DNA of 46,602 nucleotides, from contig HF995240.1 of the NCBI GenBank assembly GCA_000432915.1, forward strand, positions 10,931-57,532, written 5' to 3'. The notes beneath the pieces are model-generated. The model made no database searches. It saw only the letters and a list, made by a program, of their open reading frames with translations, and was not told the DNA's origin. This document shows, in pieces, positions 41,563 through 46,602 of the stretch. Position 1 is the first letter of the stretch. Each line of letters begins with the position of its first letter. The stretch comes from Firmicutes bacterium CAG:194. Lineage in GTDB: Bacteria > Bacillota > Clostridia > Lachnospirales > Lachnospiraceae. The position numbers were made by a program, and so were the translations under genes.

Positions 41563-42415
41563 TTTTTATATTGTGACGAATGTGACGAAAGACAAGTCGC
41601 TGGAAACAACAGATTATATAGAAAAGTATCTGACGGAGCATGGCAGGCATGTGACTGTCATGGTCAGAGGTGGGATTGAAAAAGGGATGCAGGAAGATAA
41701 ACATCTGCTGCAGATCCCACCGGAGACAGATTGCATTTTAGTGCTTGGCGGAGACGGAACGCTGCTTCGGACAGCAAGAGATACGGTCGGTCTTGGGATT
41801 CCGCTTCTGGGGATCAATCTTGGAACACTCGGCTTTCTGGCAGAGGTGGAAAAGAGCGGTATTACAGATGCACTCGATCATCTGATGCAGGACAGTTATG
41901 AGATCATGGACCGGATGCTTTTGTCAGGGAGTGTGATCCGGGATGGGAAAGAACTCCTGAAGGCTCATGCACTGAATGATATTGTTGTAAACCGCTGCGG
42001 GCATCTGATGGTTCTGAATTATGAGGTGGTTGTCAACGGACAGCTTTTATGCCATTATAAGGCTGACGGTATGATCCTTGCATCACCGACCGGATCGACC
42101 GGATATAATATGTCTGCGGGAGGTCCGATCGTGGAGCCGGGCGCAAGACTGATGGTAATGACACCGATCTGCCCGCATACGTTAAATACAAGAAGCATTA
42201 TCCTGTCTCCGGAGGATCAGGTGGAAATTGTGATCGCGGAAGGCAGAGACGGGCAGGCGCAGCAGGCTGAGGTTAACTTCGACGGTGGACAGGCACAGAT
42301 GCTGACAACCGGTGACAGGATACGGGTGCACCAGTCGGAGCAGGTTGTGAGACTTTTGCATATTAACAAGGTAAGCTTTTTACAGATGCTTCATAAAAAA
42401 ATGGGTGAAGGATAA
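41555..42415 (+). CDS. nadK: NAD kinase
   Basis: 286 residues; phosphorylates NAD to NADP. GGDGT motif in LVLGGDGTLLRTARD, NLGTLGFLAEVE, and the second conserved block TGSTGYNMSAGGPIVEP. Start overlaps the tlyA end; its stop overlaps the argR start (ATGA-type), so tlyA-nadK-argR are translationally coupled. Confidence 0.96.
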   Translation: MNNFYIVTNVTKDKSLETTDYIEKYLTEHGRHVTVMVRGGIEKGMQEDKHLLQIPPETDCILVLGGDGTLLRTARDTVGLGIPLLGINLGTLGFLAEVEKSGITDALDHLMQDSYEIMDRMLLSGSVIRDGKELLKAHALNDIVVNRCGHLMVLNYEVVVNGQLLCHYKADGMILASPTGSTGYNMSAGGPIVEPGARLMVMTPICPHTLNTRSIILSPEDQVEIVIAEGRDGQAQQAEVNFDGGQAQMLTTGDRIRVHQSEQVVRLLHINKVSFLQMLHKKMGEG

Positions 42416-42864
42416 TGAAAAGAAACAGACAGGAAGCGATCCTGCGTGTAATCTCACAATATGAAGTGGAGACGCAGCAGGAACTGGCACAAAGGCTGAA
42501 GGAAGAAGGCTTTGAAGTCACACAGGCGACGGTATCCCGTGATATCCGGGATATGAAGCTTTCTAAAATGCCGACAGGAGAAGGACATCAGAAATATGTC
42601 CGGTTTCATAATGATGAAAAACATCTTTCCGGAAAATATGTCAATGTCTTAAAGGAAGGATTTGTTTCTATTGATATGGCACAGAATATTCTGGTCGTGA
42701 AAACAGTGTCCGGAATGGCAATGGCGGTTGCAGCGGCGATCGATGCCATGAAATATCCGGAGATTGTCGGTACGATCGCGGGAGACGATACGATCATGAT
42801 GGCGGTCAGAACGGTTGAAGATACAAAAAGCCTGATGAATCAGATTCTGCAGTTGGTTCATTAA
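42415..42864 (+). CDS. argR: Arginine repressor ArgR/AhrC
   Basis: 149 residues. N-terminal winged helix with TQQELAQRLKEEGFEVTQATVSRDIRDMKL and C-terminal arginine-binding, hexamer-forming domain with GTIAGDDTIMMAVRT. Controls arginine genes and lies before recN as in most Firmicutes; no arginine gene is in this window, so it acts in trans. Confidence 0.96.
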   Translation: MKRNRQEAILRVISQYEVETQQELAQRLKEEGFEVTQATVSRDIRDMKLSKMPTGEGHQKYVRFHNDEKHLSGKYVNVLKEGFVSIDMAQNILVVKTVSGMAMAVAAAIDAMKYPEIVGTIAGDDTIMMAVRTVEDTKSLMNQILQLVH

Positions 42865-42874
42865 CTAAGGCTGT

Positions 42875-42923
42875 AACCTGCCATGCAGGTTAGCTGGTCA
42901 TACATTTGCTTCGCAAATATGTG
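42875..42923 (+). other. Two hairpins between argR and recN
   Basis: AACCTGC-CAT-GCAGGTT (42875-42891) and CATACATTTGC-TTC-GCAAATATGTG (42899-42923, one mismatch and one wobble). Both have triloops and no T run, like the hairpins near 31325, 36439 and 44735. Confidence 0.6.
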
Positions 42924-42949
42924 ACAAGATCTGGAGTATAAGGAAAATC

Positions 42950-44644
42950 ATGTTAGAAAGTTTAAAGGTAAAAAATGTTGCACTCATTGATGAGTCCGAA
43001 GTGACATTTGGAGAGGGACTCAATATTCTGACCGGTGAAACGGGAGCGGGTAAGTCGATCCTGATCGATTCGATCAATCTGGCACTCGGCGCGAAGGCAG
43101 ACAGCAGTCTGATCCGTCAAGGGGCGGAATATGCGTATGTGGAGTTGTGTTTTCAAGTAAATAATGCCTCCGTGATACAGAAGCTGAAAGAGTTGGAAGT
43201 CTTTCCGGATGAAGAGGGTAGAGTTCTGTTGCAGAGAAGAATCATGACCGGAAAGAGTAGCTGCAGACTGAACGGAGAAAGTGCTACGGGCAAACTCCTG
43301 CAGCAGGTAGCAGCTGTTTTGATCGATGTACACGGACAGCATGAGCACCAGTCGCTTCTCAATGAAAAAAAGCATCTGGAAGTACTGGATGCATTCTGCG
43401 GTGACAAATTACAGGCTGTCAAACAGGAACTTGGTGCAGCTTATGCAGCCTACAGAGAAAAAGAAAAACTGGTAAAAGAAGCACTGGATGAAGATGGCAG
43501 CAAAGACCGGGAGATCGCACTTGCCAGATTTGAGCTTGAGGAAATAGAAGCAGCGGCTCTGATCGAGGGAGAAGATGAGAAGCTGGAAGCTGATTTCAGA
43601 CGGATGGAAAACAGCAGGCAGATCGGGGAAAGTCTTTCACAGGCAGATGCCTGCTTAAACAGCTATGAACAGGAAAACGCAAGAGATCTGATCGGCGCAG
43701 CGGCAAAATGCGTAAGCGATGCGGCAAAATATGATGCATCCCTTGCACCGTGTGTGGAAAGCTTTGCGCAGGTGCAGGAGCTTTTGCAGGATATCGGCAG
43801 AAGTTTGGGACATTATATAGAAAGCATGGAATTCGATGCACAGACTTATACAGATACAAAAGAACGCCTGGATACGATCAATAAATGCAAAACAAAATAT
43901 GGCAATACTATTTCCGAGATTTTGGCATATGCACAAAACCAACAGGAATTTCTGCATAAATACGATGATTTCGAGCAATATAAAATAAAGCTGCAGGAAG
44001 AACTTGCACAGCAAAAAGAAACACTCCTTGCATTATGCCAAAAAGCATCTAAGATCAGATGCAAAGAGGCTGCAAAGCTGGAAAAAGAAATGAAGCAGGC
44101 ACTTCTTTCCCTGAATTTCCCATATGTGGATTTTGCGATCGAAGTGGAAAACAGTGAGACACATTTATCCGCAAACGGAATGGATCATGTCCGGTTTTTG
44201 ATCTCATTAAATGCCGGACAGGAAAAGAAACCACTTTCGCAGGTGGCAAGCGGCGGCGAGCTTTCCCGTATCATGCTGGCACTCAAATCCGTGCTTGCAG
44301 AGCAGGATGAAACAGAGACACTCATATTTGATGAGATCGATGCAGGCATCAGTGGTAGGACAGCATGGAAAATTTCGGAAAAACTGGCAATCCTTGGCAG
44401 AGCACATCAGGTGATCTGCATTACCCATCTGCCGCAGATCGCAGCGATGGCGGATCAGCATTTTGTGATTGAAAAGCAGCAGGATAAAAATGGCACGCAG
44501 ACAAAGCTGACGGCACTTTCCAAAGATGGTATGCTTTCCGAGATCGCCCGGCTGCTTGGCAGTGATAAGATCACGGATGCAGTGATGCAGAACGCCGGCG
44601 AACTGAAAGCCATGGCAGACGAAGCAAAGAAAACAGCAAAATAA
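42950..44644 (+). CDS. recN: DNA repair protein RecN
   Basis: 564-residue SMC-like ATPase in double-strand break repair. Walker A TGETGAGKSILIDSINLALG near the start, long coiled coils (about 150-350), signature SGGELSRIMLALK and Walker B TLIFDEIDAGISGRTA near 470-490. RNA-level ribosome binding site weak (GGAG at 42933-42936). Precedes spoIVB, as in Bacillus and Clostridia. Confidence 0.97.
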   Translation: MLESLKVKNVALIDESEVTFGEGLNILTGETGAGKSILIDSINLALGAKADSSLIRQGAEYAYVELCFQVNNASVIQKLKELEVFPDEEGRVLLQRRIMTGKSSCRLNGESATGKLLQQVAAVLIDVHGQHEHQSLLNEKKHLEVLDAFCGDKLQAVKQELGAAYAAYREKEKLVKEALDEDGSKDREIALARFELEEIEAAALIEGEDEKLEADFRRMENSRQIGESLSQADACLNSYEQENARDLIGAAAKCVSDAAKYDASLAPCVESFAQVQELLQDIGRSLGHYIESMEFDAQTYTDTKERLDTINKCKTKYGNTISEILAYAQNQQEFLHKYDDFEQYKIKLQEELAQQKETLLALCQKASKIRCKEAAKLEKEMKQALLSLNFPYVDFAIEVENSETHLSANGMDHVRFLISLNAGQEKKPLSQVASGGELSRIMLALKSVLAEQDETETLIFDEIDAGISGRTAWKISEKLAILGRAHQVICITHLPQIAAMADQHFVIEKQQDKNGTQTKLTALSKDGMLSEIARLLGSDKITDAVMQNAGELKAMADEAKKTAK

Positions 44645-44663
44645 TACCAAACTAACCTGAAAA

Positions 44664-44706
44664 ATAACGCACATACTAAAAGAGAAATCTTAAGTATGTG
44701 CGTTAT
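44664..44706 (+). terminator. Hairpin after recN, terminator-like
   Basis: Perfect 14-bp stem ATAACGCACATACT/AGTATGTGCGTTAT (44664-44677 with 44693-44706), 15-nt loop. No T run follows, so termination may be weak. Its 3' arm is part of the first copy of the direct repeat that follows. Confidence 0.55.
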
Positions 44707-44792
44707 GTCATGTAGCGATAGATACATGATGTATCCCCGAGCATCGCGAAGCGATTATGCATGCGAGGGGTTCACGTTATGTCATGTAGCGA
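44701..44792 (+). repeat. 18-bp direct repeat bracketing a hairpin segment
   Basis: CGTTATGTCATGTAGCGA occurs at 44701-44718 and 44775-44792, period 74. Between are GATACATGATGTATC and CATCGC-GAA-GCGAT inside a CCCC...GGGG-closed stem. The second copy runs directly into the multi-hairpin element at 44799. Pattern resembles the 17-bp direct repeat after nusB. Confidence 0.75.
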
Positions 44793-44798
44793 GGTAAC

Positions 44799-44904
44799 GA
44801 AATCAAGCGGCAGCGAAGCTGACATTTGATTTCGCCCGAGCGTACAACGAGAAAATCAAAAGCGCGAAGCGCGGCTGACAGCAGAGCTGGCAGGATTTTC
44901 GAGT
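44799..44904 (+). repeat. Multi-hairpin dispersed element, copy 2 (upstream of spoIVB)
   Basis: Hairpin A: GAAATCAA/TTGATTTC (44799-44806 with 44826-44833) around CAGC-GAA-GCTG. Then CGTACAACGAG, closing stem B AAAATC/GATTTT (44852-44857 with 44894-44899) enclosing GCGC-GAA-GCGC (44862-44872) and AGC-AGA-GCT within CTG...CAG (44875-44893), ending CGAGT. Ends 34 nt before the spoIVB start. Same layout and orientation as copies at 26032 and 31265. Confidence 0.8.
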
Positions 44905-44938
44905 CTGTAGCAGATACATGACGAGAAAGGAAACAATC

Positions 44939-46255
44939 ATGGACAGAGCTGGAAAAATTTACAGATATATGCTGTTTTCTATCTTATTCCTCAGTTTGCT
45001 GCTGATCGGCTTTCTGGGGTATCGGATCAAAAAAATGATCCCTGATCAGATCCTGCTACGCAAAGGTCAGACCGAGGAACTGAACATTGGAATCCCGGTT
45101 TCCGCTGCTGTACAGACAACCGGTACAGATCGCAGCAAAGAAAATGCAAGGATCACAACACCTGTAGTATCTGCCTTTCATATGACTTCCGATACAGGAA
45201 CAAGCTATGAAATGCAGCTCCGTTTTCTGGGGATCATTCCTCTGAAAACCGTACAGATGCAGACTGTTGCAGAGCAGGAAGTGTTTGTTTCCGGAAAACC
45301 GATCGGTATTTATTTAAAAACACCGGGCGTGCTTGTGATCGATACAGGGATGTTTACAGGAAGCAGCGGAGAATCTGTCTGTCCGGCAGAAGGCATCCTG
45401 CAGTCGGGGGATTATGTAATGCAGATCAACCATACAGATCTGGAAGGTAAAAAGGATTTCGTAAACAGGATCAAAAACAGCAATGGGGAGCAGATGATCC
45501 TTACCATCCAAAGAAATGGGGAAATGTCAGAGGTACGTCTTACGCCGCTGCAGTGCGAAGAAGGAGTCTATAAGATCGGTGTCTGGGTCAGAGACAGTGC
45601 ACAGGGAATCGGAACAATGACTTATGAGACGGCAGACGGACATTTCGGTGCACTGGGACATGGTATTGCAGATGCTGATATCGGAGAGCTTTTAGCACTT
45701 TCCAAAGGCAGTGTTTATGATACCTGTATTCTGGCAGTCCATACATCGGATGGTACAAAGCCGGGAGAATTGACAGGTATTCTCAGCTTTGATGAAGAGG
45801 ATTACCTTGGCAGGATCGAAGAAAATACAGAAGCCGGGATATATGGAAGCTTTTGTAAACCGTCCAAAGCTGACAGCGGGGATGAAGTGATCATAGAGAC
45901 AAGTTTGGATACATCCGGAAAAAGTGATGTGACAGAGTCTATGAAATATCCTATCGCCCTCAAGCAGGAAGTACAGGAAGGAGCGGCACAGATTTATACG
46001 TCCTTTGACGGAACAGGAGCATTTTATGATATCGAGATCACGCAGCTTCGATATGAAGATGACGGTAACCAGAATATTACCCTGACGGTGACTGATCCGG
46101 TGCTGCTTGCCAAGACCGGCGGGATCGTGCAGGGGATGAGCGGAAGCCCGATTCTGCAGAACGGAAAGATTGTAGGAGCGGTCACCCATGTACTTGTCAG
46201 ACAGCCGGAAAAAGGATACGGGATCTTTATAGAAAACATGATGGAACGTAATTAA
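44939..46255 (+). CDS. spoIVB: SpoIVB serine peptidase
   Basis: 438-residue signalling protease secreted from the forespore; in Bacillus it cuts SpoIVFA to trigger pro-SigK processing. N-terminal membrane helix (about 13-33), a PDZ domain (about 140-200, CPAEGILQSGDYVMQINHTDLEGK), and an S55 peptidase domain with the catalytic histidine in FGALGHGIAD and serine in VQGMSGSPILQNGK. AAAGGA before ATG 44939 is preferred to the ATG at 44918. The spo0A gene that usually follows is not within the remaining 350 bp. Confidence 0.96.
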   Translation: MDRAGKIYRYMLFSILFLSLLLIGFLGYRIKKMIPDQILLRKGQTEELNIGIPVSAAVQTTGTDRSKENARITTPVVSAFHMTSDTGTSYEMQLRFLGIIPLKTVQMQTVAEQEVFVSGKPIGIYLKTPGVLVIDTGMFTGSSGESVCPAEGILQSGDYVMQINHTDLEGKKDFVNRIKNSNGEQMILTIQRNGEMSEVRLTPLQCEEGVYKIGVWVRDSAQGIGTMTYETADGHFGALGHGIADADIGELLALSKGSVYDTCILAVHTSDGTKPGELTGILSFDEEDYLGRIEENTEAGIYGSFCKPSKADSGDEVIIETSLDTSGKSDVTESMKYPIALKQEVQEGAAQIYTSFDGTGAFYDIEITQLRYEDDGNQNITLTVTDPVLLAKTGGIVQGMSGSPILQNGKIVGAVTHVLVRQPEKGYGIFIENMMERN

Positions 46256-46258
46256 GAA

Positions 46259-46292
46259 AATCTTCAGAAATCGCTTTTCGTAATTGAAGATT
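46259..46292 (+). other. Hairpin after spoIVB in a 289-bp gap
   Basis: AATCTTCA/TGAAGATT (46259-46266 with 46285-46292), 18-nt loop, no clear T run; a weak terminator candidate. The rest of the gap (46256-46544) carries the two promoter candidates listed next, and no open frame with protein character. Confidence 0.4.
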
Positions 46293-46388
46293 GTCATATT
46301 TACGAAACAAACAAAAATGCAATGCATCATTTTGGTAAATTGTTACAAAACAGAAAAGGCGAGACGACAGAAAGTATTGAATAAGTGC

Positions 46389-46394
46389 TATAAT
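46389..46394 (+). promoter_or_regulatory. Possible extended -10 promoter, distal, upstream of the CpsB-like gene
   Basis: TATAAT at 46389-46394 preceded by TGC, an extended -10; no good -35. RNA from here would carry GTGCT...AGCAC (around 46420-46443) and direct repeats of CATATGTGAC/CACATGTGAC. Confidence 0.4.
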
Positions 46395-46464
46395 ATGCAA
46401 AAATCAGTGACAAAATAGGTGCTTTCGCATATGTGACAGCACATGTGACGAGTTCCGACTATGC

Positions 46465-46493
46465 TTGACAGAAAATGCTTTATTGCGTATAAT
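46465..46493 (+). promoter_or_regulatory. Consensus SigA promoter for the CpsB-like gene
   Basis: TTGACA (46465-46470), 17-bp spacer, TATAAT (46488-46493): a perfect consensus match. Expected start near 46500 gives a leader of about 45 nt before the ATG at 46545. Confidence 0.9.
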
Positions 46494-46544
46494 CTGTCAT
46501 TGGTACAATATATAAGAACCTTTCAATTAAATGGAGATACACCA

Positions 46545-46602
46545 ATGATAGATGTTCATTGTCATATTTTACCGGGGATTGATGATGGCAGCAGGAATAC
46601 AG
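46545..46602 (+). CDS. CpsB/CapC-like PHP-family tyrosine phosphatase, 3'-truncated by the window edge
   Basis: Only 19 codons are visible: MIDVHCHILPGIDDGSRNT. The HCHILPGIDDGS motif is the metal-binding N-terminal signature of PHP-type protein-tyrosine phosphatases (CpsB/CapC/YwqE), which dephosphorylate BY-kinases and usually open capsule or exopolysaccharide operons. GGAG at 46533-46536 precedes the ATG. The remainder lies outside the window. Confidence 0.8.
   Translation, partial: MIDVHCHILPGIDDGSRNT

Overview
The window looks like a chromosomal segment of a spore-forming member of the Firmicutes, class Clostridia, most likely family Lachnospiraceae. The reasons are a complete spoIIIAA-AH operon plus spoIVB, strong AGGAGG-type ribosome binding sites, moderate GC, the gene order Gls24-nusB-xseA-xseB-ispA-dxs-tlyA-nadK-argR-recN-spoIVB, and a NatB permease fused to a CPBP protease. 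Species cannot be named from the sequence alone.

Region 1 (1-6846): the 3' end of a threonine ammonia-lyase, a YitT-family membrane protein, a hybrid histidine kinase that appears to lack its phospho-acceptor histidine, then the translation and secretion block ylxM-ffh-rpsP-khpA-rimM.

Region 2 (6847-17873): an island that splits rimM from trmD. It holds a convergent orphan GHKL sensor kinase, an 8.3-kb gene for a roughly 2767-residue surface protein with about 13 InlB/Listeria-Bacteroides repeats, and a small XRE regulator with a DUF3169-type membrane protein. The regulator is preceded by four iterated TGACAA-N6-TTGTCA sites that also encode a 24-residue basic, hydrophobic peptide behind an excellent ribosome binding site.

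Region 3 (17888-25919): trmD, a NatA/NatB-CPBP ABC exporter, rpsO and pnp (both with structured leaders), and a tandem pair of related coiled-coil proteins of unknown function.

Region 4 (25988-31237): the spoIIIA operon, which builds the mother-cell half of the feeding-tube channel. Region 5 (31238-35455): phosphopentomutase, release factor 3 and a secreted transglutaminase-like protein. Region 6 (35456-46602): Gls24, nusB, exonuclease VII, isoprenoid genes (ispA, dxs), tlyA, nadK, argR, recN, spoIVB, and the start of a CpsB/CapC-type phosphatase gene behind a consensus promoter.

The most unusual signal is a 105-106 nt multi-hairpin element found three times in the same orientation, 34-58 nt upstream of the start codons of spoIIIAA, the phosphopentomutase gene and spoIVB. 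Its stems are preserved by compensatory base changes between copies. I do not recognise it as a known RNA or repeat family.
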